Assembly (NCBI RefSeq): GCF_003711515.1 | Contig: NW_021167082.1 | Coordinates: 1,311,310-1,375,309, forward strand | Length of the DNA: 64,000 nucleotides | DNA from: Sodiomyces alkalinus F11 | Lineage: Eukaryota; Ascomycota; Sordariomycetes; Glomerellales; Plectosphaerellaceae | Direction: 5' to 3' | Part shown: positions 22,903 to 34,304 of the stretch, piece by piece | How the letters are laid out: each line of letters begins with the position of its first letter | Position numbering within the stretch: the stretch's first letter is position 1 | Translations under genes and position numbers: made by a program | The notes under the pieces: generated by a model | Seen by the model: only the letters and a program-made list of their open reading frames with translations | What the model was told of the DNA's origin: nothing | Databases searched by the model: none

Positions 22903-25887
22903 ATGGCGCGAATTCTTCGTCAATCAGCGCAGCTGGCGCGAATAGCCAGACAATCACAGCAGCTCGCTCTCGGCAGATCTCTCTCCTCGACATCAAGACT
23001 GGCGCGTCTCGCCCCGTTGACAGCACGACACTTGCCCCAATCGCCCTCCAGATCATCGCCGTCGTCACTACGGTTCTACTCGACCGAGGATCCGAACAAG
23101 AACAAACCCAGTGACGAGAAAGAGAGCAGCAGCAACAATAGCAGCAGCAGCAGCAAGAACAACAACAACAACAACAACAACAGCGTGCCGGAAGAGTCTT
23201 CAGACGGACAGACCGAACTGGAAAAGACACGAAAGGAATTCCCGCTCCCGGATGGTTGGGTCCACTTCACCGAAGAGGAACTCGAAAGATTCAGGCAGTT
23301 TGGGGCCCTCAAGGGCCTGCCCCAGTTCATGAAGGATGACCTCAATCGAACGGTAAATGCCATCAGGGTCGTCGGGGCGCCGGACGAGCTGCGCGAATTG
23401 GCTCGTCGGCACCCCAACGGCAACCTGACGATCGGGGAGATGGGCAGGGTCATCCGCATCCTGACCAAGATGACCAAGAGGCTCGCCGAATACGAGGTGA
23501 CGATGCATAGGCGCGCGCTCGGCCGGGATAAGGATGCGGTGAAGAGCAAAGAGCAAGATCCGCAGGGTGCCAAGGAGCCTCGGCCGGAGGAACAGGAACA
23601 GGAAAAGGAGGAGCGACACGAGGAGCAGACGAAGAAGGCCGGCGGCCCAGCAGCAGGCCAGGCGGGAGGCGCGGGGAGCGGCAAGGGGGGCGACGGTAAG
23701 AACAAGGGCGGCAAGGAGTCTGGCGGACCCCAGGATGGCGGCAACCCGTTCGGCAAGAAATGGTTCCTCGGACGGTTCAGCACGGGCGACCTCATCATGG
23801 CGGCCGTCGTTTGGGCGCTCATCATCCCGTACGCCGAGGCCACCTTCTTCGGACAGAGCAAGGAGATCACCTGGCAGGAGGTGCACAAGGACTTCCTGAG
23901 CAAGGGCCTCGTGAAGAAGCTCACTGTCTACAACACGGGCAAGGTCCGCGTCGAGCTGCACCAGGACGCCCCGTCCGCCGGTGGACTCGACCCGAACGTG
24001 CAGTATTTCTTCTCCATCGGCTCGGTCGACTCGTTCCAGAAGCAGCTTGAGGAGGCGCAGAACCAGCTCGGCATCCCTCTCCAGGACCGCATCCCCGTCA
24101 ACTACGCCACCGAAGGCGGCATGTGGCCGATCATCATGGCGTTCGGCCCCACGCTCCTGCTCGTCGGCCTGCTCATGTACACGACCCGCAGTCTCGGCGG
24201 ACGGGGCGGCAACCAGATGTTCGGGTTCGGCAAGAGCAAGGCCAAGATGTTCAACCACGAGTCGGCGGTCAAGGTCAAGTTCTCCGACGTGGCGGGCATG
24301 GACGAGGCGAAGGCGGAGATTATGGAGTTTGTGAGCTTCCTCAAGACGCCGGAGCGGTTCGAGCGGCTGGGGGCCAAGATCCCGCGCGGCGCCATCCTGT
24401 CGGGCCCGCCCGGGACGGGCAAGACGCTGCTGGCCAAGGCGACGGCGGGCGAGTCGGGCGTGCCGTTCTTCAGCGTCAGCGGGTCCGAGTTCGTGGAGAT
24501 GTTCGTGGGCGTGGGCTCGTCGCGCGTGCGGGACCTGTTCGCGTCGGCGCGCAAGAACGCCCCCTGCATCATCTTCATCGACGAGATCGACGCCATCGGA
24601 CGGTCCCGGCAGGACGGCAGCCGACCGGGTGGCAGCAACGACGAGCGCGAGTCGACGCTGAACCAGATCCTCACGGAGATGGACGGCTTCAACACGTCGG
24701 AGCAGATCGTGGTGCTGGCGGGCACGAACCGGGCCGACATCCTCGACCAGGCGCTCCTGCGGCCCGGGCGGTTCGACAGGCACATCTATATCGACCGGCC
24801 GACGATGAAGGGGCGGCAGGACATCTTCAAGGTGCACTTGAAGAAGATTGTGACCAAGGAGGACCAGGAGCATTTGGTGGGACGACTGTCGACGCTGACG
24901 CCTGGGTTTTCTGGTGCGGATATTGCTAATGTGGTGAACGAAGCCGCCCTTGCTGGTAGGTGTTTCTTTTTTTTTTTTTTTTTGCCTTTCCCTCTCTCTA
25001 CTTCTTCCTCCTTTTTTCCCCCCCCTCCCTGGTCTAACATTCGTATAGCTGCCCGGGTCAACGCCGAATCGGTCGAACTCATTCACTTCGAACAAGCCAT
25101 CGAACGGGTCATCGGCGGTCTGGAGCGCAAGTCTCTGGTGCTCAAGCCCCAAGAGAAGCGAACGGTGGCATACCACGAAGCCGGGCACGCCATCTGCGGT
25201 TGGTACTTTGAGAACGCGGACCCGCTCCTCAAGGTGTCGATCATCCCACGCGGCAAGGGCGCGCTGGGGTACGCGCAGTACCTGCCGTCGGGCGACGCGT
25301 ACCTGATGACGGTGGAGCAGCTGATGGACCGGATGGCGATGACGCTGGGGGGCCGGATCTCGGAGGAGCTGCACTTCCCGACGGTGACGACGGGGGCGAG
25401 CGACGACTTCCGCAAGGTGACGCAGATGGCGCGCAAGATGGTGACGGAGTGGGGCATGTCGGACAAGGTGGGACCGATGCACTTCAGCGAGGACCCGCAC
25501 CAGCTGCAGAAGCCCTTCTCGGAGACGACGGCGCAGGCGATCGACGCGGAGGTGCGGCGCATCGTGGACCAGGCGTACGCGCAGTGCCGGGAGCTGCTGC
25601 TGGCCAAGAAGCACGAGGTCGGGCTCGTCGCCGAGGAGCTGCTCAAGAAGGAGATGCTGACGCGCGACGACATGGTGCGGCTGCTGGGCAAGCGGCCGTT
25701 CCCGGACCACCAGGACTTTGAGAAGTACTTTGGCGGGGAAGACGGGCTGAAGAAGCCCGACGGCAGCGGCGGCCAGGGGCAGAAGAGCGCGCCGCCGCCA
25801 CCGCCTGCGGAGGATGCGGGTAGTCCGCCGAAGGAGCAGCCGTCGCCGGCGTTCAAAGAGGTGCGGGGAAGGGATGAGCTGAGGTAA
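22903..25887 (+). CDS. AFG3: Mitochondrial inner-membrane m-AAA protease subunit (Afg3/FtsH family)
   Basis: ATP-dependent zinc metalloprotease that degrades and matures inner-membrane proteins from the matrix side. Exons 22903-24955 and 25049-25887 give 963 residues. The Arg/Ser-rich N-terminus is a plausible mitochondrial presequence, followed by Ser and Asn runs from AGC/AAC microsatellites. Two transmembrane helices lie at about 296-317 and 407-428. The AAA module has Walker A GPPGTGKT (about 501-508), Walker B IIFIDEID (about 556-563) and the second region of homology [19 protein letters not shown]. The protease part has HEAGH (about 727-731), the zinc site, and TTGASDDF with the likely third ligand. 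The 93-nt intron 24956-25048 is a multiple of three and lacks an in-frame stop, but homology of [16 protein letters not shown] across the junction supports splicing. Afg3 rather than Yta12 is my best guess. Confidence 0.94.
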   Translation: MARILRQSAQLARIARQSQQLALGRSLSSTSRLARLAPLTARHLPQSPSRSSPSSLRFYSTEDPNKNKPSDEKESSSNNSSSSSKNNNNNNNNSVPEESSDGQTELEKTRKEFPLPDGWVHFTEEELERFRQFGALKGLPQFMKDDLNRTVNAIRVVGAPDELRELARRHPNGNLTIGEMGRVIRILTKMTKRLAEYEVTMHRRALGRDKDAVKSKEQDPQGAKEPRPEEQEQEKEERHEEQTKKAGGPAAGQAGGAGSGKGGDGKNKGGKESGGPQDGGNPFGKKWFLGRFSTGDLIMAAVVWALIIPYAEATFFGQSKEITWQEVHKDFLSKGLVKKLTVYNTGKVRVELHQDAPSAGGLDPNVQYFFSIGSVDSFQKQLEEAQNQLGIPLQDRIPVNYATEGGMWPIIMAFGPTLLLVGLLMYTTRSLGGRGGNQMFGFGKSKAKMFNHESAVKVKFSDVAGMDEAKAEIMEFVSFLKTPERFERLGAKIPRGAILSGPPGTGKTLLAKATAGESGVPFFSVSGSEFVEMFVGVGSSRVRDLFASARKNAPCIIFIDEIDAIGRSRQDGSRPGGSNDERESTLNQILTEMDGFNTSEQIVVLAGTNRADILDQALLRPGRFDRHIYIDRPTMKGRQDIFKVHLKKIVTKEDQEHLVGRLSTLTPGFSGADIANVVNEAALAGRCFFFFFFLPFPLSTSSSFFPPPPWSNIRIAARVNAESVELIHFEQAIERVIGGLERKSLVLKPQEKRTVAYHEAGHAICGWYFENADPLLKVSIIPRGKGALGYAQYLPSGDAYLMTVEQLMDRMAMTLGGRISEELHFPTVTTGASDDFRKVTQMARKMVTEWGMSDKVGPMHFSEDPHQLQKPFSETTAQAIDAEVRRIVDQAYAQCRELLLAKKHEVGLVAEELLKKEMLTRDDMVRLLGKRPFPDHQDFEKYFGGEDGLKKPDGSGGQGQKSAPPPPPAEDAGSPPKEQPSPAFKEVRGRDELR

Positions 25888-26391
25888 TCAAGGGCGTTTC
25901 CTTTGTTGTTTCTTTTTCTTTTTTTTCCCCCGCAAGGGGGAGGGGGGAGGGGAACGCGAAGTGCAGACAGATACAGTCTTCACCTTTCAGTATACCCGGA
26001 TTACCCCAGCAACCTCTCGCCTACACACCGACGGGACACGGGCCACGGGCGGCCCCAAGGATCTGGTGGCGCATCAACTCGACCCCGACTTGGACGATTT
26101 CCCTTGGTCATCGGTCCTCCAGAGGTCAACAACCGGGACCAAGGAAGGTCGTAGGAACCAACTCTACTTTTGTGTTTGATAAGAAGGGTGTTTATGGTAC
26201 GACAAGGACAGGCAGGCAAGAAAAGGATACACTTCCCAAACAAACAAAAAGACGCCAGAAGAAACTACCCAATTGTACTTTTATGTGTAAATACTTCACA
26301 TAGAAAAGAGTCTGATTATACTAGATGTCCTTCAATATTCGTGTTCTTGATATTCGCGTGGTATGAACATTGAAATCCTTCAGGGGGGGTC
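25888..26391. other. Region between the m-AAA protease and the retrotransposon
   Basis: 3' UTR and flank of the protease gene, with a T-run near 25920 and a G-rich stretch near 25936-25951. No gene is supported. Base composition falls sharply toward AT at the element boundary (26397). Confidence 0.5.
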
Positions 26392-26396
26392 CTAAT
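26392..26396. repeat. Target-site duplication, left copy
   Basis: CTAAT directly before the TG of the 5' LTR; an identical CTAAT follows the CA of the 3' LTR. Five bases is the usual duplication length for Copia integrases. Confidence 0.9.
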
Positions 26397-26592
26397 TGTT
26401 ATATTCTATCACGTGAGCCACGGTATAGTGCTCTCCTATTAGTTAGAGGTGCCCTACTATCCTCGCTTAGAAGGTAGCAGATATATTTAGGACACGTACA
26501 CCCGCCCCCTTTTTCTTTCTCTTTTATAGACAATACAATTATATATTTCCTAAATCAACGCTCTCTATAAGCACGCTCTCGTTAATTTAATA
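26397..26592 (+). repeat. 5' LTR of the Copia element
   Basis: 196 bp, starts TGTTATATTC. By hand alignment it differs from the 3' LTR at about 19 sites, all but one transitions. The 5' LTR terminus reads TA where the 3' LTR keeps CA, as expected from RIP. Differences in both directions show that the two LTRs were mutated independently. Confidence 0.95.
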
Positions 26593-26699
26593 GTTATAAG
26601 CCCGGGTAGTAGTAGTAACTAGTAACTTCCTACTAATCTATTATCTACGTTTATTTTTATATACTTTTACAGTATTACGGAGCCCTCCTACGCTCTCTC

Positions 26700-29600
26700 T
26701 CCTAATAATAAGCTCTTATTCGCTAAACCCTTACTCGACACTATATCGAATAAGCTCGAGATCACGGCTAAAGCGCTCGGTATCCCGCGCCTTAAATCCA
26801 CGCGGTAATAGGCCGATTAGATCTTCTATATCCAGTCGTATACGTAAAGGATAGAGGTCTAGGCACTACTCGATCCTAGCTAAAAGGATTAGCCAGATAA
26901 CCGTCCTAAGTATATTATGCCTAAATCCCTGGATTAACTACGCGAATAGTATTCCTAAGGCGAGGGCGACGATACTATTATGCCCTTAACGTAGGAGCTT
27001 ATACGCCTCGCCGAAATCGAGAATTAGTAGACTATAGCCTAGAATTAAAAGCTTAGTCGCCTTATTAAGGCGCTCGATAAGGCTAATTAACTACTTAAAA
27101 CCACCGTGGAGACCTTTACTTATTAATAGGCTATCGAAGAAGCTATTAAGAGATATCCCGGCTACGATAAGGAAAAATAAAACCGATATTTTACGTTACG
27201 CTATATAATAAAAGAACTTAAGAGTAGCTTCGCTCTAAGCAGTATTTACACGAAGGAAAAGATAAGACGAGTATACGAAAAGTATCTATAAGACGCTTAT
27301 CGAGCTAACACTAAAGTGGCTATATAGTATACAGAGTAGAATACCCTTATTAGACGCGTATATTAGTAAAAAGTAGCCGAGATTAAAGGACCCACTATTA
27401 TTCGGAACTTCCTTATAGTAGTTAGATAAAAGTTTACGCCTATTTAGGCAGAAACTAAGCTTTAGGAGCTAGTAATAAAAGAGGTCCGCGGCGACAAGAT
27501 TTCCGATCTTCTAATATATGGCCGCGAGTTTAATGCTATTATAAGCGCTCTAACCACGGATAGCACGCGCCACGGCGTTTACGCGACCCTAGGAGACCGC
27601 TTAGATAATAATAACGGCGGAAAAAAGCCTAAGAAGAAGAGTATTAATTACCCCTATCGACGCGAGCATACTTAGAAGCCAGAGCACTATAATAAGCTAG
27701 AGTACGCTCTAACCGGAAAATACGAGCAGAGATCTAATACCTACGTTAATAATAAGTGGTGTAAGGAGATACAGAAGGAGATTAAGCTTCTAAAGTGGAA
27801 AAGCTTACGGGAAAAACTATCGAAAAAGTGATAGGAAAGCTCGGAGAGCGGTAACAGTAAGGGTGGAGATAGGTATCCTAGGAAGGTTATTATAACTATC
27901 CTGGATCCCGCCCTTATCTACACTACAGAAAAGGTCCCTAGGATCTACGCCGCGCTTCAACCAGGCCCCTACCCGCTCTCACAGAGCACTCTTCTTAATA
28001 ATTACGGCGTAACTCACCTTATTAACTGAATCGACCTGCTTATTCCAGGTTCCTTCGTTCCTATAGAAGGATCTATCGAATCCGGTATAACCGATTTTCC
28101 GATTATTAGCAAAGGTAAACGGCTTCTTAAGGGAATCCTTAATAGACCTTTAGGTGCTCCGAAAGCTAACTTAGAGCTTAACGTTAGGTGCTCCGAAAGC
28201 TAACTTAGAGCTTAACGATATAGTTATCGTGGAGGGATTTTATATAAATATTATATCGGAAGCTCTATTATATAAGGTTAGGATCTAGTATTCGGGATAT
28301 AACTACTCGTTACGCTTTAGAATAGCGGAGAAGAGCGTGGTCTTATTAAAGCTGCTTCGACGCTTTAATATAACTATCCTTTAGTATAAGCTAATTTTAT
28401 CTTCTTCTTCTTCTTATTCGTTATTCTAACCGATACTACTTGGTGTTATTCCGATTAATTACGACTATTAATATATACTAGTTATAGTAGTCGATTAACT
28501 AATAAGAGCTTACCGATATTACTAACCTTCCCGCGACCCTCCTTATCCACGAGTCGACGAAGAATATCTATAGTATTTAAGAGCAGGCTATCTTAGACTA
28601 AACGCTCTATAAGTATTAGTTTATAATACCAGGAATGTGTTAATTAAGGGAACTAAACAGATAGACTACGAGATATACTCCCGAACCTAGGCACGTTAAG
28701 TTATATCTTAATACACGTTAGAATACCGCTCCCTATAACCGTTTTAGCGTATTTATTAGAATCTTTAAGAGCTACCTAAAAGCTATAACGGTATACGATA
28801 TCTTCTTATAATAAAGGACGAATATAGCGGCTGGATCTACGTGCTGCCTTTAGCTTCGAAAAACAGCGTTACGGTTTATCACGCGCTGTAAGCCTTCGAA
28901 TGATAGGTTAATCGGCAGTTTATATTATATATCTATAAGATACGCAGTAATAACAAGCCCTTAATCGTCAATCTAGCAGGAGATTTAATAACCTAGCTAT
29001 AGGCAAGCAGTTAAGGGATCGATATAGAAATTATACCGCCCTATACCTATAAACCGAACGGAGGTAGCGAGAGAGCCGGTTAATTAATTATTATAAAGTC
29101 TAACGCTATACTTAACGGAGCAGGAATTCCACTAGATAAATAGCTAGAGAGTACTAGATCGGTAGCGTTATGGTATAATATAAGTCCCTTATAACGACAC
29201 GGATAGAAATCCCTAGTAGAAATCCTCGATTTATAGTTTAGAAAGAATATGCCGATTCTAATAAGAGAGTATATAGCCGACCTACGCCCTGATTAAAGTG
29301 GTATTTATACTTATAGCTACCGCGCCTATCTAATAGTAAGAGATAGGGAGGCTAGGAGGAATAGGAAACTATATAAGGTTTAACTAAGGGGATATATTAG
29401 GTATCTTATAGGTTACGTTACCTATAATATTTACCGAGTATAGATTCTATAGCTTTAGAAAGTTATTATAACACGTAATATATAGTTTAACGAGCAGCTA
29501 TTTTATAAACCATAGCTCGAAGAAGCAGAATAGATCCCGGAGCCCGAGACGAGGAACTAGCTTATAACTTACGAAATATATGAAGATAAAGATAACGACT

Positions 29601-31975
29601 TTATCCTATAGGCCTACCCTCCGGATAGATTAATTAATAGCGTACCTTTTAGAGAATAAGCATAGTCCACGGGTTTAAACTCGGGGGTAGGAGTAGTAGA
29701 GGTATGAATAAACGCTTCTTTGCCACTACCAGATATAGACGTACCTAGTATACCCGAACCGCCCGTAACAGGACTTTAAACCCCACGCGTAACACCTAAT
29801 CCTTAGAGCAGGAATCTTTAGGTTATAAGCGTAGAGCCGTAGTCTTCGAAGGAACTCTTAATTAATAATTCTTCCGACTAATAAGATAACGGAGCGGCTA
29901 TAAAAGAAGACACCGTAACCGATACGCTAGGATTATATATACTAGAGCTTAATACGGATACTTCGACGATTTTAACTATAGAAAGGAGTGCGCAGGCGAC
30001 GGTATAGGGACTAGCTACCCCTAATCCGCACCATAGCACTAGCCGCACTATAGCGTCCAGATCTAGACTACCTATCCGACCGACTCCTAAGGTGACCGCC
30101 TACTAAAGGAAAAAGAGTATACTAGTAAAGGAAGCAATGCGCGCTAGCGTAAGAATCACCGATCGCCGTGCTTAAGGAAAGACTATTCGGATTAATCCAC
30201 GGATATATTAGGTAGAGCCAGATAGGCCTTTAATATATGCCTTTTTCTTATCTAATTAATAAAAAGAGCGTTAGGACGGGCTAGAAGGGCTTCTAACCTT
30301 TAATTTAGTAATCCTCGGAGCAGCCGATACTAAAATAAATACCCGTTCGAATACTAAAAAAGAGGCTATAACGTCACTAAAGCCCTTAATCGACGGCAGG
30401 GTTTATCGCGACCACCTAAAGGCTATACTAAAGCACTAGCGGGAGCTTACTAACTACCTAATACGTGAACGGTTTAAGGAAGCCGCGTAGAGGGAGGTGA
30501 ATAAGCTAATTAAGAAGCGTATATAGAGGGAAATTAAGCGCTTAGAGGCGAAGTTAAAGCCTTTTCCGTTAAAGTAGGTTTTTACCTATAAGTTCGACTA
30601 AAACAGATATCTCGAACGATATAAGGCACGCTTATATATTCGAGGGGACTTATAGGAGAGCTTAATAATTAAGGGAACCTACGCAGTAACACTCGCTATA
30701 CGATCTTTTCGTATTATTATAGCCCTGGCTGCTTAGTTTAATCTAGAGATTAAGTAACTTAATATCGTTAACGCCTTCGTTAACGCCTAAAGGAGTAAAA
30801 TAGGGATGCCCATTATATACGAACTTCTTGATAGATTTAAGTAGCCCGATAAGTGCTTAGAGCTCGATAAAGCACTATATAGACTACGCGACTCGCCTAG
30901 ACTATAGTTCTAGACCTTCGCGGCCACCCTAATAGATTTAGGGATAGAGGCTAGTAAGGAAGAACCGTGCCTATTCTATATTAAGGCTTAAGACGTATTC
31001 GTTATCTTCTTTATAGACGATATTCTCGTGTTATTTTATAGAGATAGTGCTATAAACGGCCTTAGGATTATCGAAGGGATTAAAATAAGGTTTAAGGTAT
31101 CGGAAAAGGGGAAGCCGATTAGTTTTTAGGTATTAAGATCACTCGAGATCGCCCTAAACGCAAGGTTTTCCTCTCCCACGACTTATATATCAAAAAGATC
31201 GTAGCTAGGTTTAAATTAGACGCTCTAAATATCTACCTAGTAATCCCTATTCCCGTTATAGAATACCGGAAAAGAGAAGACGAAGCCACCGCTTAAGAGA
31301 TTAAATCTTATTAAGAAAAGGTCGGATTAGTGCTTTATATAGCAGTTATAATACGTTCTAACATGGTATTCGCCGCTTCTATCCTCTCCCGCTTTCTTAG
31401 AAAGCCCTCTCCCGAGCACTATAAGGCAGCAGACTAAGCTATCCGCTATTTATTTATAATAAGGGACCTCTTAATTTAGTACGGATCGAGTATTAGTTTA
31501 TAGGCGATAGTTATCGTAAGCGACGCCTCTTTTATAGACGATTTAGATACACGAAGATCTTTACAGGGTTACCTTATTAGCCTATTTAGTAGATTAATTA
31601 TATAGAAAGTAATAAGGCAAGTAATAGTAATAACGTCTATAACCGAAGCAGAGCTACTCGCTTTACAGTAAGTGGCGAAAGAAATGGTTTAAAGCGTCTT
31701 TTCGTCGAAATACGCTTTAATCCAGAATCTCCTTAGGATATCCACTACGATAACACGTAAACAATACGCCTAATAGTCGACGATAGCTTTAGAATTAAGA
31801 CTAGGCTTCGCTATATAGATATATAGCGCTTTTAGGTAAGGCAGGAGAACGTAAAGAGATTATTTAGAGTCGTATATCTTACTACGAATTTAATACTAGC
31901 GGACGGATTAATAAAAGCACTTCCACGATAAAAATTCGAGAACTTCCGAGTATATCTTAATATAATAAGTGCACG
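26700..31975 (+). pseudogene. RIP-disrupted Copia gag-pol remnant
   Basis: Translated fragments, interrupted by many stops, show the pol order. Integrase-like PPYTYKPNGG then SERAG lies at about 29030-29080. Reverse transcriptase fragments are VFTYKFD (about 30575-30600), LDKALYRLRDSP (about 30862-30897) and the catalytic FIDDILV (about 31008-31030). An RNase H aspartate block (SDASF) is near 31520. The terminal ADGLIKALP motif is near 31898-31925. A gag-like part precedes from about 26700 to 28000. No function is possible in this state. The region is described as remains only; boundaries are approximate. Confidence 0.88.
28150..28217 (+). repeat. 34-bp perfect tandem duplication inside the Copia remnant
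   Basis: Two identical adjacent copies, 28150-28183 and 28184-28217, beginning TTAGGTGCTCC. Both carry the same RIP-type composition, so the duplication either happened after mutation or was never distinguished by it. Confidence 0.9.
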
Positions 31976-32399
31976 GAGGGGGTGGAAAAAAGCAGTTAAA
32001 GTCGAAATTCCCGCGCCCTAGGCGCACCGCGCGCCGGCGGTTAAGTTAATTCAGTAAAAAACGGAGGGTATATCGTTATCTTAATACCACGATACTATAC
32101 TAAACCCTAAAAGTAAATCCGAAAATCCTAAAATATAAAAAGGAGTATACTAGCTAAATTACTAAGCTCTATTAGTGCTATCCTAAGCACCGTCCTACGT
32201 AATATTTACGCTATTTCCTCTAGCCGGAGGAGTAATAATAAAACTATTTTCCCGCAGAATATCTATTATAACCCCCGTAAGCTAGGAGGTAGAGGTTATA
32301 GTCGGCGTACTAGGACCTTAGTTAGAAGCTCCCTTAAGCTCCTCCTCCTTAATTAAAGAACTTCTCGTTATCGTTATCCTCTATTAGTTTAATTATAAA

Positions 32400-32925
32400 C
32401 TTCACCGTTTACTTAAGTTTAGCAAAAAACTATGCGAAATAATTAGTTAGAGTATTTAAATTTAGAAATAAAGCGATAAACACACCTTTTTATCGTCGTT
32501 ATTAGAGTCCTTATTAATTTTACGGACTATAATATACTTAAAAAGAATTTTAACTAAGGATATAAGGCTAGAAAAACTATAAGTATAGGTTAGCGGCCGT
32601 AAAGCTTAATAGCGTATATATCTTCGAGCTAATACGAAATAGAGCACACGATTATAATCGTAAGGCGCCTTAGATAGGGGGTAAGAACTTATAGAGGGTG
32701 GTATATATAGTTTCTATCCTTATACTTTTAGTAGCGATAGGAGCGGCTAGGAACGGAAATATAGTAATTAAACGAGCGCTATTTCCCCGAATAAATACCC
32801 TTTACGCATTCCAGGCAGGGCGGATCAAATAAAACCGGAATAAAATCATCCTCGGTATCCTTATTATTATTATTACTACTCTTAGCAGTCTTCTAAGGGG
32901 TTAGCTTAGAATAGAGCAGAGACAT
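32400..32925 (-). pseudogene. Possible antisense Cys-motif ORF within the Copia element, RIP-disrupted
   Basis: Between RNase H and the 3' LTR, the minus strand reads as protein from an ATG at 32925: an Asn/Asp-rich start, then a C-x2-C at 32817-32806. Downstream tyrosine codons (TAT, the RIP product of TGT) sit where further cysteines could have been. The in-frame stops are TAG/TAA of the kind RIP makes from CAG/CAA. The frame can be followed loosely to about 32400. I recognise no family. This could be a captured host gene, an element-encoded extra ORF, or coincidence. Confidence 0.35.
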
Positions 32926-33507
32926 CGCAGACCAACGCTCGGAAATAACTGATAAAAGCACCCTTCTTAGTGCCGGCTTTACCCTTAGTCTTCTTCATAC
33001 TATTAGCCGAGGCTTTCTTAGCTACCGCGGTACGGGTAACGGCCAAGAGGGTAGGGGGAGCCTAAATAACGCTACTAGTTAGCACGCGCCACTAAAAACA
33101 AAGCTCCGATACTCACTATATCGCTATTGATATTATTTTTATTACTATTAATAGAAAAAATTAGAAAATTTAGATTAAAATCGTCAAAAAAATCCTCAAA
33201 AAACAACAGAACAAGGGTTATAAGAGGGAAGATCCAAAAGCTCTAGAACGCCGGCATAACGCCTTTAATTTATCTACGGAAGGCCCCACTATCACCTATT
33301 TACTACTACTATTAATAGCACTTTTCCTTTATTATTTACTACTATTATTATTGTTTTTATTATTTTATAGCTTTTGTTCCTGCCTTTTAACTCGATATCA
33401 AGAGTATCACATAACCCTTTAAGGCTATTTTGAGGTTGAAAATAAGGCTAGGTTAAGGTTAGGCTAAGTAATCGTTCCGCTAATTATAGCGTAATAATTA
33501 GGGGGTG

Positions 33508-33703
33508 TGTTATATTCTATTATAGGAGCCACGGTATAATGCTCTCCTATTAGTTGGAGGTGCCCTACTATCCTCGCTTAGAAGGTGGCAGATGTATTTA
33601 GGACACGTATACCCGCCCCCTTTTTCTTTCTCTTTTATAGATAATACAATCATATATTTCCTGAATCAACGCTCCCTGCAAGCACGCTCCCGTCAATTCA
33701 ACA
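33508..33703 (+). repeat. 3' LTR of the Copia element
   Basis: 196 bp from TGTTATATTC to AACA, preceded by a purine-rich GGGGGTG that may be the polypurine tract. It retains C/G at most sites where the 5' LTR has T/A. Confidence 0.95.
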
Positions 33704-33708
33704 CTAAT
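33704..33708. repeat. Target-site duplication, right copy
   Basis: CTAAT directly after the 3' LTR, identical to 26392-26396. Confidence 0.9.
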
Positions 33709-34304
33709 TGGGTGCGGAGATGGAACAACCCAACGGCCGGTTACAGGCCGAGTTGGGCACGGAAGATAATCAGATACCATGTCGGCTGTAGGTTGTATTT
33801 GCCACTCAATCTGACCCATTTTATCGTATTACGGTTACGCTGGATTTCCAGGTTGACAGGGTTGACAACAGGGGGTTGACAACAGGGGGTTGACAACAGG
33901 GGGTTGACAACAGGGGGTTGACAACAGGAGGTTGACCTTGGTTGGTTATTGGGTGAGTGTTAATACCTACCTAGGTAACTGGGAACGACATGCGGCCTTG
34001 GTCTTTGACGTGTAGTAGGTACTCCGTAGAGTAGTACATTTCAGTTACTATACTCTGTTACAAAGACGACGAGATGACAAGAATATTTTCTCACGTCCTA
34101 TTTATAACGTACGTCGACGCGGGTCCTCGGAGTTGTATGCCGTCCAGTGTTTCATCCGTACTCACGTACTCGGTAACCTACCTTAGATTACATAAGAAAG
34201 ATACTCTGGATTACCTACCTTACTTCAAGTTACGTTCCCGCCAACCTTTTTTGTCGACTTTTGCTTTTGGTCAACCCCTCAAACACCCAGATACCCAGAT
34301 ATGC
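33709..34304. other. Intergenic region between the Copia element and the Bor1-like gene
   Basis: Normal base composition resumes right after the element. Contains a 14-bp tandem array (33861-33930), an ACCTACCTAGGT motif near 33966-33977 and TACTCCGTA at 34020-34028. It must include the Bor1 promoter. No gene is supported. Confidence 0.5.
33861..33930 (+). repeat. 14-bp tandem repeat, five units
   Basis: Units starting GTTGACAACAGGGG at 33861, 33875, 33889, 33903 and 33917, the last ending GGAG. Partial GTTGAC copies flank both sides. It lies about 150 bp beyond the retrotransposon. Confidence 0.95.

Larger units (their letters stand above)
26397..33703 (+). mobile_element. Full-length RIP-degraded Ty1/Copia LTR retrotransposon (7.3 kb)
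   Basis: Bounded by two 196-bp LTRs and a perfect 5-bp target duplication (CTAAT). The internal domain order is integrase, then reverse transcriptase, then RNase H, which defines Copia. No frame stays open for 60 codons over about 7 kb: TA dinucleotides are extremely frequent and Gln-type positions read TAA/TAG. This is the expected result of RIP acting on CpA, while many CpG remain. The element sits between the 3' end of the m-AAA protease gene and the promoter of the Bor1 gene, oriented like both. An unexplained 1.5-kb segment (31976-33507) separates the RNase H end from the 3' LTR. No primer-binding site could be assigned with confidence behind 26592. Confidence 0.95.

Noticed and set aside
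23200..25710. An 836-codon open frame on the minus strand opposite the m-AAA protease gene
   Set aside because: It is the antisense shadow of a GC-rich coding exon: composition is Arg/Leu/His-biased, it crosses the intron, and there is no recognisable motif, whereas the plus strand encodes an unmistakable FtsH-family protein.
33861..33930. Tandem array as a CRISPR array
   Set aside because: Units are directly adjacent with no unique spacers, in a eukaryotic genome.
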